From assembly GCA_011082265.1 (NCBI GenBank), contig CP049781.1:1178001-1242000 (forward strand): a stretch of DNA of 64,000 nt, in the 5' to 3' direction. This DNA comes from Candidatus Lachnocurva vaginae. GTDB taxonomy: Bacteria > Bacillota > Clostridia > Lachnospirales > Lachnospiraceae. The position numbers and the translations under genes were made by a program. Positions 7,655-13,989 of this stretch are shown here, one piece after another; position 1 is the first letter of the stretch; each line of letters opens with the position of its first letter. The notes beneath the pieces are model-generated. The model did no database searches. It was not told where the DNA came from and saw only the letters and a list, made by a program, of their open reading frames with translations.

Positions 7655-9433
7655 TTACTTAATCACCTCCAAGCTCTGCTTATCTACAAGCTCTTTATAT
7701 TTACCGTTAAAATCAATTAATTCCTTATGTGTTCCGCTTTCAATGATTTTCCCATCTTCAAACACATATATTTTATCGCAATTTTTAATTGTACTAAGCC
7801 TATGTGCTATAAAAATAACCGTCATATCTTTTGAAAATTCATCTATCGTCTTATCAAGCTCTCTTTCAGTTATGGCATCAAGATTTCCTGTAGCTTCATC
7901 AAGTATTAATATATCAGGATGCTTAAGCATTGCTCTTGCGATAGCAAGCCTTTGTCTCTGCCCTCCCGATAGATTTCTTCCGTTTTCATCAAGAATCGTT
8001 TCATATCTTAAAGGAAGTTTACTTATAAATTCGTGTGCTTTTGCACGTTTACATGCCGAAATAACTTCATCAAATGTTATATTATCCATACCCAAAGTAA
8101 GATTTTTTAAAATACTTCCACTGAAAAGGAATGTTTCCTGCGGCACATAAGAAATTCTCTCTCTAAGTTTTTCTATTTTAATATCTTCTATGTTATTATC
8201 ATTTATAAGTATTTCTCCTTCACTCGGTGCATACATATGAAGAAGTAATTTTGCAAGAGTTGTTTTTCCTGAACCGCTTTCTCCTACGAAAGCCACTTTT
8301 TCGCCTTTTTTTATTTTAAGATTAATATCACAAAGAACTAATCTTCTTGTACCGTAACGGAATTCTAAGTTATTTATCTCAATATCTCCCGCTATATTAT
8401 CGGGGCTTAGTTTTCTATCTTCTTTTTCAGACTTTTCAACTTCAAGATCAAGAATTTCTCCAAGTCTTTCCGCTGCAACAACGGCACTTTGAATACTTGG
8501 CTGTAAATTAATAAGATTTTTAACAGGAGTAAGGAAATATGCAAGAAGTGCATTAAATGTTATAAGAGAACCTATTGTCATGTTTCCTTTTATAACACTT
8601 ATCCCTCCTACCCAGAGTATAATAATTCCGCCGATAAGTTCAACAAATGTTTTTAACGAATTTTGAAAATTTTCTACCCACGATATATTAAAAATACTTT
8701 TTAACAGTTTTACAAATTTCTTTTCCGTAGAAAGATTCACCTTATATTCAGCATTATAAGCTTTAACCGTTTGAATACCATTTAAAGATTCAACCATATA
8801 TGATGTTAATACGGCATTATTTTCCATCTGAATCCTATTTAATTTTTCATACCACTTATTAAAGGAAAAAACTATTATAAAATACAAAATAATTATCCCT
8901 AATGTAATTAAAAACAGTTTTCCGTTTTCTATACATAAAATAACGGCACCGGCTATCGCCATAACTGTATCTATCATTATAGTTAAAGTAGCTCCTGAAA
9001 TTGTATCTCTAACTTTTCCCGCATCATTAAATCTTGATATTATCTCTCCTATTTTTCTTGTAGAAAAGAAATTCATAGGAAGCTTTAATACATGGCTGTA
9101 ATATCCTAAAAGTAACGCAATATCCAACTTCTGACTTAAATATAAGAGTAAATGTGTTCTAAATGCATCCAATATAACCTTAAAAATATTAAGCAAAATA
9201 ACTCCTATAGACAACGTCATAAGAGTTTTTAAAAGAGCGTTCGGTAAAATATCATCTATTAAAAGTTTAAAGTAAAAAGCTCCCGCTATTCCGAGAACAG
9301 TATATATAAGAGATGCTGTAAAAATATGAAAAATAAGTTTTCTTTGCGGTTTTAATAACGAAAAGAATCTTATTAAAAATCCGCTATTTTCATCTTTTTT
9401 TACAAATTCATCTTTCTTTTCCGCTAAAATCAA
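7655..9433 (-). CDS. Peptide exporter, ABC membrane and ATPase part (frameshift-split)
   Basis: 592 residues carrying the six-helix ABC exporter membrane domain (about 20-330) and the ATPase domain: Walker A GESGSGKTT, signature LSGGQRQRLAIARA, Walker B ILILDEAT and the switch His in IAHRLS. This is the C-terminal part of a C39-peptidase bacteriocin/pheromone exporter (ComA/BlpA/LcnC-like) that cleaves double-glycine leaders and exports the product. The same frame stays open upstream to 9514 and reads IVKIKPEDFFGENSDS, the expected linker from the peptidase domain. A one-base shift at about 9514 separates the two parts. The TTG at 9433 is only a nominal start, because no good ribosome binding site precedes it. 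Confidence 0.88.
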   Translation of the reverse strand: MILAEKKDEFVKKDENSGFLIRFFSLLKPQRKLIFHIFTASLIYTVLGIAGAFYFKLLIDDILPNALLKTLMTLSIGVILLNIFKVILDAFRTHLLLYLSQKLDIALLLGYYSHVLKLPMNFFSTRKIGEIISRFNDAGKVRDTISGATLTIMIDTVMAIAGAVILCIENGKLFLITLGIIILYFIIVFSFNKWYEKLNRIQMENNAVLTSYMVESLNGIQTVKAYNAEYKVNLSTEKKFVKLLKSIFNISWVENFQNSLKTFVELIGGIIILWVGGISVIKGNMTIGSLITFNALLAYFLTPVKNLINLQPSIQSAVVAAERLGEILDLEVEKSEKEDRKLSPDNIAGDIEINNLEFRYGTRRLVLCDINLKIKKGEKVAFVGESGSGKTTLAKLLLHMYAPSEGEILINDNNIEDIKIEKLRERISYVPQETFLFSGSILKNLTLGMDNITFDEVISACKRAKAHEFISKLPLRYETILDENGRNLSGGQRQRLAIARAMLKHPDILILDEATGNLDAITERELDKTIDEFSKDMTVIFIAHRLSTIKNCDKIYVFEDGKIIESGTHKELIDFNGKYKELVDKQSLEVIK

Positions 9434-9510
9434 TATCCCTGTCCACTGATATTTTGAAGGATTTTTTGAATCACTATTCTCTCCGAAAAAGTCTTCCGGC
9501 TTAATTTTTA

Positions 9511-9849
9511 CTATCCCTTCTCGGGGTCTGCAATGATTATTTCTTTTTTTGTGATTTTATGTATAACAACATAGTGTAATAAATTGCCGTTTACGATAAC
9601 ATGAGCTATACAAGGAAGAGGGAACTTAGAAAAGAATGCATCTTTATTACCTTTTACTCCTTTTGCATAAAATCCCAACTTTAAAAGTGCATTAATTACT
9701 CCGAATGCATTTGTCCCCTCTTTATCAGTCCCGGCTATCTCTCGAATTTTACTAATTCCTATTTTATAACCGTTTTGTTTACAAATTGTAGCTATACATG
9801 CCGCACCGCAATCAGTTATATCATGCTGCTTTACACAACAATATCTCAT
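9511..9849 (-). CDS. C39 leader peptidase part of the exporter (frameshift-split)
   Basis: 112 residues forming the N-terminal C39 peptidase domain of a double-glycine-leader exporter. The catalytic Cys14 lies in KQHDITDCGAAC, the catalytic His in NLLHYVVIH and the Asp in IIADPEKG, so all three active-site residues are intact. I chose the ATG at 9849, preceded by AAAGGG, over the upstream ATG at 9876. The frame ends at a TAG (9513-9511) that overlaps the continuation of the protein in the -1 frame. The peptidase alone is normally part of a polypeptide of about 710 residues. Either the gene carries a one-base deletion, or the base is a sequencing error, or ribosomes shift frame here. Confidence 0.88.
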   Translation of the reverse strand: MRYCCVKQHDITDCGAACIATICKQNGYKIGISKIREIAGTDKEGTNAFGVINALLKLGFYAKGVKGNKDAFFSKFPLPCIAHVIVNGNLLHYVVIHKITKKEIIIADPEKG

Positions 9850-9896
9850 CGTTTCCCTTTCATAATAAAATTTCATAAAAAATCATTTATAGAAGC

Positions 9897-9934
9897 AAAC
9901 TGCTGCAAAATATTTATTATATTTTGCAACAGTT
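9897..9934 (-). other. Strong hairpin before the exporter genes
   Basis: A near-perfect 16-bp stem (AAACTGCTGCAAAATA with TATTTTGCAACAGTTT) with a 6-nt loop lies between the 140-aa membrane protein gene and the peptidase gene. In the transcribed (minus) direction no clear U tract follows, so it may attenuate or process rather than terminate. A related imperfect hairpin with a U tract lies at 10672-10719. Confidence 0.6.
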
Positions 9935-9968
9935 TACTCTTAGCCATCATTAATATAATATTTTTTTA

Positions 9969-10391
9969 TTATATAGCATTTTGTTTAGTTCTTGTATTAT
10001 AGGACAATTGTATAGCTTTTTGTATTACAGTTAGCATTGCTATGGCCCCTATAGGCATAATAAATGATGCAATATCTTTGCTGCCTACAGACATTGATTC
10101 ATCAATATAAAACATGCATGAAAATAACATATAAATACAATAAAAAGCAGACATAACTATAAGTCTTTTAGACTCCACTATTTTATTAGCAAAGGTATTT
10201 CTTTTTTTATAATTTAAAATGCTCATAAACATCAGTGATATCGACAATAAAAAACATAATGCTGTTCTTACTACTAGATGATTTGAATTGATACTTTTAA
10301 ATAATTCTAATAAAATCGTGGTAAATAAAACAGTAATAAAATAAATTCCTGAAAATAAGATATTAGCTTGATCTATTCTTCTTAATTGCAT
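9969..10391 (-). CDS. Four-helix membrane protein, possible immunity factor
   Basis: A 140-aa protein with four hydrophobic segments (about 12-32, 40-60, 75-95 and 105-125) separated by short basic loops, and no recognisable domain. It resembles the 130-aa protein at 11283-11675 in length, topology and local sequence (ISGIYF/MSVIYF starts, RTALCFLLSISLM against RSIASFLVSLGMI), so they are probably paralogues. AAGGGAGG precedes the ATG. Its promoter carries the paired LytTR-type repeats. Small membrane proteins co-regulated with bacteriocins are often immunity proteins, but that role here is inference. Confidence 0.7.
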   Translation of the reverse strand: MQLRRIDQANILFSGIYFITVLFTTILLELFKSINSNHLVVRTALCFLLSISLMFMSILNYKKRNTFANKIVESKRLIVMSAFYCIYMLFSCMFYIDESMSVGSKDIASFIMPIGAIAMLTVIQKAIQLSYNTRTKQNAI

Positions 10392-10437
10392 AACAACCTC
10401 CCTTATTACTTAATTAAAATTAAGTTTTTTATTTTTA

Positions 10438-10520
10438 ATGATCAATCATCTGTTATTAATATAACACCTAAAAAATTTTTTTGGGCTACTGTTCCTGAAA
10501 ACCCCTTTTTTGTTCCTGAA
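10438..10520 (-). promoter_or_regulatory. LytTR-type regulated promoter, copy C
   Basis: On the minus strand, TTCAGGAACA (10520-10511) and an identical TTCAGGAACA (10499-10490) are 21 bp apart. A TATATT -10 box (10463-10458) follows 26 bp after the second repeat. A 12-bp near-palindrome, ATGATCAATCAT on the plus strand (10438-10449), sits just downstream of the likely start. The promoter faces the 140-aa gene and, through it, the exporter, pheromone, kinase and regulator genes. Confidence 0.8.
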
Positions 10521-10671
10521 TTGTTATGTTTTTTATTTTTTAGCTATTTTTTATGTTAATTTTTACTTTGTATTACATTTTTTTGATTAAATATTTTATC
10601 TTATTAGAACTATTTTTTTATATTTTAAGACTCATCTTTGTCTTATTTGCCCTTAAACTTTATTTTTATAA

Positions 10672-10719
10672 AATCTAAAAAGAGACTATTGCAAAATATT
10701 TCTTATATCTTGAAACAGT
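10672..10719 (-). terminator. Terminator after the small glycine-rich peptides
   Basis: In the minus direction a 15-bp stem with one mismatch (ACTGTTTCAAGATAT with ATATTTTGCAATAGT) is followed by CTCTTTTT. It ends the unit that starts near 11.7 kb. The rest of the gap from 10521 to 10761 shows no gene. Confidence 0.6.
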
Positions 10720-10761
10720 TCATTATTAGATTCTATACAGCAAAATAAAATTCATCATAAT

Positions 10762-10860
10762 CTATCTCGTTAAGAGATAACATAATGCACTTGCAGCACC
10801 TATCATAACTCCGCCAAAGAAAACTCTGCCCAAAAGCAATCTCCATTTTTCCTTATCCAT
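10762..10860 (-). CDS. 32-aa glycine-rich hydrophobic peptide
   Basis: An ATG at 10860 with GGAGGT at ideal distance opens a frame of 32 residues, MDKEKWRLLLGRVFFGGVMI and then a small-residue and Cys-containing tail ending LLTR. It is amphipathic at the start and hydrophobic after that. It has no standard double-glycine leader, although a GG occurs at 16-17. The strong ribosome binding site makes it more than a chance ORF. It could be a bacteriocin component, a small membrane peptide or a toxin. No function can be assigned. Confidence 0.5.
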   Translation of the reverse strand: MDKEKWRLLLGRVFFGGVMIGAASALCYLLTR

Positions 10861-10936
10861 AAAATACCTCCATTAAATATATATTTTTATACTATTTTAG
10901 GTACCTATTCTTGTCTAATGTATAAGATTGTATTTA

Positions 10937-11095
10937 TCATAAAATTTTTTTACATGCATAATACACACCTATAGATGCAACCGCCCCTATAACCAGTCCA
11001 CCTATTCCAACTCCTGCCAATACTGCAGTGCCTTTAATTCCTGCCCAAATAATTCTTATTTATACGCATTTCCACATCATCGTAGAACACTCCAT
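10937..11095 (-). pseudogene. Glycine-zipper peptide gene with an early in-frame stop
   Basis: In one minus-strand frame an ATG at 11095 (or ATG-ATG at 11080-11075) runs into TAA at 11062-11060. The same frame then continues for 40 codons: WAGIKGTAVLAGVGIGGLVI, then more small residues and a basic tail (YYACKKIL). The GxxxG-rich hydrophobic core resembles pore-forming bacteriocin peptides. No ATG, GTG or TTG starts the second part, so the gene looks broken, unless a rare start is used. Its upstream promoter copy D has also lost the regulatory repeats. Confidence 0.5.
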
Positions 11096-11146
11096 TTATT
11101 TATAAATTATACTTATATCCTTAATAATTCATAAAGGAGGATTCTC

Positions 11147-11232
11147 ACTGCTTAAGCGATTTAAATTATAATGATTAATCATATACTAACAATATAGCAC
11201 CTAAAAAATTTTTATGCTTTCTATTTTTGAAC
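11147..11232 (-). promoter_or_regulatory. Degenerate promoter copy D without clear LytTR repeats
   Basis: This stretch shares its leader (TTAAGCGATTTAAATTATAA), the ATGATTAATCAT palindrome (11171-11182) and the TATATT box (11196-11191) with copy B. Where the paired repeats should be, only a weak half-match (TTCAAAAATA, 11231-11222) remains. It faces the broken glycine-zipper peptide. Confidence 0.6.
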
Positions 11233-11282
11233 ATTTTTAATATTAATTTTTCTATAAACCTCTCTTTATAACCGGCAAAAGA

Positions 11283-11675
11283 TCACAACGCCTTTCTTAT
11301 GACCTGTTTTTCATTTATAAACATTACCATGACAAGTGATACTAATGCGAATGAAACATTAGCATACTCTTCGGATACCGATGCATAAAGATTTAAAATA
11401 CAGGCAGCTAAAATAATGACATTATAGGAAATAACCAAAGTCTTTACCGCACGAGATTTGATTTTCTTATCGAAAAATGATTTTCCATTTTTCAAATTTC
11501 TATAACTTATACAAATCATACCTAAAGAAACTAAAAAGCTTGCTATAGACCTTGCTACAAATCTTACCATATCCACATTACAAAATAAGCTCATGATAAT
11601 AGTATTAATTAACACTACAAAAAAATATATTACCGACATTATCATATTTATTTTATAAATTTTTTCTACCTTCAT
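11283..11675 (-). CDS. Four-helix membrane protein, paralogue of the 140-aa protein
   Basis: 130 residues from an ATG at 11675 with AGAGGAAA before it. A longer frame from 11711 has no good site. Four hydrophobic segments are seen at about 10-30, 38-58, 72-92 and 98-118, with a basic cytoplasmic loop (KNGKSFFDKKIKSR) between the second and third. No catalytic motif is seen. Promoter copy B with the paired repeats lies upstream, so it belongs to the bacteriocin regulon. It could protect against one of the island's own peptides or help insert them. The role is unproven. Confidence 0.7.
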   Translation of the reverse strand: MKVEKIYKINMIMSVIYFFVVLINTIIMSLFCNVDMVRFVARSIASFLVSLGMICISYRNLKNGKSFFDKKIKSRAVKTLVISYNVIILAACILNLYASVSEEYANVSFALVSLVMVMFINEKQVIRKAL

Positions 11676-11781
11676 AAATTTCCTCTCTTCATCGTTAATT
11701 CCTCTTAGCATAAAATATTATTATTTCACTTTCATAATAAATTTCATCAAGAATTTCACTGCTTAAGCGATTTAAATTATA

Positions 11782-11864
11782 ATGATTAATCATCTACTAA
11801 CAATATAGCACCTAAAAATTTTTTTTGGGCTACTGTTCCTGAAAACCCTTTTTTTGTTCCTGAA
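11782..11864 (-). promoter_or_regulatory. LytTR-type regulated promoter, copy B
   Basis: On the minus strand two identical TTCAGGAACA repeats (11864-11855 and 11843-11834) lie 21 bp apart. A TATATT -10 box (11807-11802) follows 26 bp after the second. The palindrome ATGATTAATCAT (11782-11793) sits at about +2 to +13. It faces the 130-aa membrane protein gene. Apart from this promoter and the terminator at 11923-11955, the gap 11676-12037 holds no gene. Confidence 0.82.
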
Positions 11865-11922
11865 TTGTTATATTTTTTATTTTTTAGCTGCTTTTAATGT
11901 TAATTTTTATATAAAAATGTAC

Positions 11923-11955
11923 AAAAAAAGCAATCATCGATTTGATAATTGCTTT
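11923..11955 (-). terminator. Terminator of the bacteriocin-immunity unit
   Basis: In the minus direction AAGCAATTATC and GATGATTGCTT form an 11-bp stem (one wobble) with a 5-nt loop, followed by a run of T. It lies about 85 bp after the immunity gene and separates it from promoter copy B. Confidence 0.85.
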
Positions 11956-12037
11956 CTTCTACGTTAATTATTATTGTTTATTGAATCATATACTCTTTTA
12001 GAATTCTTAATTCCTAATTACAGATAGCAATATATCT

Positions 12038-12334
12038 CTAATATCCATACCTTATATATGATAACTCGCTCAATTTTTTCAATTTATCAGACTGAACTTC
12101 TGTAAGTGTTATTTCATTTTGGGTAAGAATATTTGAAATTTCCATATTCATACGACTAAGAATAAGAGGTACCATTCCATTTTCTGTTTCTAATTCTTTT
12201 TTATATGAATTTAACACTTTTATCAGAGACTCATTTACACTGTCTTCTTCTAACATAATAATTAAGTCATCAATCAACTGCAAAGCAACTTTTTTTCTTT
12301 CCTGCCCGCCTGAAAACCATTTCACCTCTGCCAT
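12038..12334 (-). CDS. Class IIa bacteriocin immunity protein
   Basis: 98 residues, soluble and alpha-helical by composition, starting MAEVKWFSGGQERKKVALQL. Length, the LIDDLIIMLEE helix and the C-terminal helix (LTEVQSDKLKKLSELS) fit the enterocin A/pediocin immunity family, a cytoplasmic four-helix bundle that protects the producer at the mannose PTS receptor. The ATG at 12334 overlaps the stop codon of the bacteriocin gene (TAATG), and its GGAGGAG site lies within the last bacteriocin codons. That coupling and the family match make the pair convincing. The frame upstream to 12358 is not the natural start. Confidence 0.9.
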   Translation of the reverse strand: MAEVKWFSGGQERKKVALQLIDDLIIMLEEDSVNESLIKVLNSYKKELETENGMVPLILSRMNMEISNILTQNEITLTEVQSDKLKKLSELSYIRYGY

Positions 12335-12534
12335 TATAAAACTCCTCCGGAATGCCAACCTGCATTACCACCTGTAAACGCATTTGCTGCAGAATTATTA
12401 AAAATAATACTCCATGCTTCCCCCCAATTTACCCAGCATTTCTTTTTATTGCAATATAAACCGTTGCCGTAATATCTAGTCTTCCCCCCTTCGATGGTAA
12501 ATAATTCATTTTTATCAATATTCTTTAAATTCAT
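12334..12534 (-). CDS. Pediocin-like (class IIa) bacteriocin precursor
   Basis: A 66-aa precursor. Residues 1-17 are a double-glycine leader (NIDKNELFTIEGG). Cleavage after Gly17 gives a 49-aa peptide starting KTRYYGNGLYCNKKKCWVNW. This contains the class IIa YGNG(V/L) box and the Cys28-Cys33 pair that forms the N-terminal disulfide. The C-terminal half has an amphipathic helix and then FTGGNAGW, as in sakacin P/mundticin-type hairpins, with an extra HSGGVL tail. No second disulfide is possible. GGAAGG precedes the ATG. Class IIa peptides permeabilise cells carrying the mannose PTS. The family is clear; activity and export are inferred. Confidence 0.93.
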   Translation of the reverse strand: MNLKNIDKNELFTIEGGKTRYYGNGLYCNKKKCWVNWGEAWSIIFNNSAANAFTGGNAGWHSGGVL

Positions 12535-12592
12535 ATTACACTACCTTCCTATATAACTTCTAACTGACATTTATATCTTTTTTGAATTTACA

Positions 12593-12675
12593 ATGATTAA
12601 TCATCTTATAACAATATAGCACATAAAAAAATTTTGTGGGCTACTGTTCCTAAAAACCCCTTTTTTGTTCCTGAA
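12593..12675 (-). promoter_or_regulatory. LytTR-type regulated promoter of the bacteriocin, copy A
   Basis: On the minus strand TTCAGGAACA (12675-12666) and TTTAGGAACA (12654-12645) are 21 bp apart. TATATT (12618-12613) follows 26 bp after the second. The palindrome ATGATTAATCAT occupies 12593-12604. Spacing is identical to copies B and C, and the second repeat has a single change. Confidence 0.82.
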
Positions 12676-12710
12676 TTGTTATATTTTTTATTTTAAGCTG
12701 TTTTTTTATT

Positions 12711-12768
12711 AAAAAATAAGGTTTATCTTCTCTAGATATTTTCCTAAAAAAGATAAACCTTATTTTTT
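12711..12768. terminator. Bidirectional terminator ending the suf-HAD operon
   Basis: AAAAAATAAGGTTTATCTT pairs with AAGATAAACCTTATTTTTT across a loop of about 20 nt, giving a stem of about 19 bp with A/T runs on both sides. It isolates the bacteriocin island from the suf operon. Confidence 0.85.
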
Positions 12769-12779
12769 ACTTATAAATC

Positions 12780-13571
12780 TTATATAAGATTAAAATGCTC
12801 CATTGCTTTCTTAATTCCGTCATTTTCAAGCTTATCTGTTATAAATGTTGCATATTCAGATAGTTCTTTATCATGCTTTCCCATAGCAATTGAATTTACA
12901 GGAAGCTTAAACATAGGTAAATCATTGGTCGTATCCCCGAATACATAGGTATTTTCGCCTTTTATTTTAAAATAATTCTGAACCCACTCTATCGCAGTTC
13001 CCTTTGAGCATCCCTTCGGTACACATTCATAGAAAAAGCCATGTCTATCTATAATATCAAAATCATCTTTAAAATCTTTGATAAATCCATCTATATTAGA
13101 TTCTTCATCTCCCTGAAGACAGAATTTACAAAGAGGAAAATCACCGAATATGTCATCATCTATGAAAGCATTATTAAGCTTTATTCTTTCTACAAAAAAA
13201 TTCATAGTCTTAAATCTTGATTTCGTATTTGAAAATCTTATGCCTTCACTGCTTTCAGCGATAATTTCAATATTATATTTTTTAGGGGCATTTACAACTT
13301 TTTTTCTTAATTCGTCTGAAACTACATGTTTAAAATAAGACTTTCCATCATACACAATTTCAGTTCCGCATCCGCACAAAAGTCCATCACATTCAACTCT
13401 TTCTGTTATCGACTTAAGCATTTTTCTAGGTCGTCCTGAATTTATAAATACAAGATTTCCCTTTTTTCTTGTCTCATGTATTGCATCGACTGTACTTTTA
13501 GGAATTTGATTGTGAGCATCTACAATAGTTCCATCTACGTCAAAAAAAAGTGCTTTTTTATTGTTTACCAT
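12780..13571 (-). CDS. Cof-type HAD-IIB phosphatase
   Basis: 263 residues of the haloacid dehalogenase superfamily, subclass IIB. Motif I is FFDVDGTIVD (nucleophile and general acid Asp), motif II INSGR, and motif IV GDTTNDLPMF, with the cap domain between about 85 and 185. Members dephosphorylate small sugar phosphates or cofactors; the substrate cannot be told here. It overlaps the end of sufU by 14 bp and has GAGGAAATG before its ATG, so it is translated as the last gene of the suf operon. A link to Fe-S assembly is not established for this family. Confidence 0.9.
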   Translation of the reverse strand: MVNNKKALFFDVDGTIVDAHNQIPKSTVDAIHETRKKGNLVFINSGRPRKMLKSITERVECDGLLCGCGTEIVYDGKSYFKHVVSDELRKKVVNAPKKYNIEIIAESSEGIRFSNTKSRFKTMNFFVERIKLNNAFIDDDIFGDFPLCKFCLQGDEESNIDGFIKDFKDDFDIIDRHGFFYECVPKGCSKGTAIEWVQNYFKIKGENTYVFGDTTNDLPMFKLPVNSIAMGKHDKELSEYATFITDKLENDGIKKAMEHFNLI

Positions 13572-13986
13572 TTTTTAGCATTTCCTCCATCGTATGCCAT
13601 CCCAAAACTGCACATTTCGTTCTTGCAGGCATATGAGATACATCTTCTAAAATCTGTGCTTCGTCAAGTCGCTTCTTTTCTTCTTCTGTTATTTTCCCAG
13701 TAATCATTCGATGAAAAATATCAGTAAGTTCAAGTGCCTCTTTTACTGTTTTTCCTATAACAAGCTCAAGCATTATATCACAAGAGGATTGAGAAATAGC
13801 ACATCCATCCCCAACAAATCCTCCTTCTACAACTTTTCCATCTTCTACTTTAAGACTTAAATTGATATCGTCTCCGCATGACGGATTAATTCCTTCTAAT
13901 GTCATCGTTGGATTTTTAATTTTATTTTTATGAACAGGATTCATATTATGATCCGTTAAAATTTCGTTATAAAAAGTATTACTCAT
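13558..13986 (-). CDS. sufU: SufU zinc-dependent sulfurtransferase
   Basis: 142 residues of the IscU/SufU family. SufU of Gram-positive bacteria accepts persulfide sulfur from SufS and passes it to the SufBCD scaffold. The zinc/active-site residues are present: Cys37 and Asp39 (PSCGDD), Cys62 (GDGCAIS) and Cys125 (RTKCAVLGW). The insertion between the second and third Cys regions typical of SufU over IscU is also present. It starts 3 bp after sufS and overlaps the HAD gene. Confidence 0.95.
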   Translation of the reverse strand: MSNTFYNEILTDHNMNPVHKNKIKNPTMTLEGINPSCGDDINLSLKVEDGKVVEGGFVGDGCAISQSSCDIMLELVIGKTVKEALELTDIFHRMITGKITEEEKKRLDEAQILEDVSHMPARTKCAVLGWHTMEEMLKNGKQ

Positions 13987-13989
13987 TTT

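Noticed and set aside
7743..8150. 135-aa plus-strand ORF opposite the exporter ATPase
   Set aside because: It lies wholly antisense to well-supported ABC ATPase motifs, has no ribosome binding site and encodes a low-quality hydrophobic product.
9505..9525. Programmed -1 frameshift in the exporter gene
   Set aside because: The shift site reads GAG AAG GGA TAG, which is not a standard slippery heptamer, and I see no strong downstream stem. A mutation or sequencing error is simpler, though not proven.
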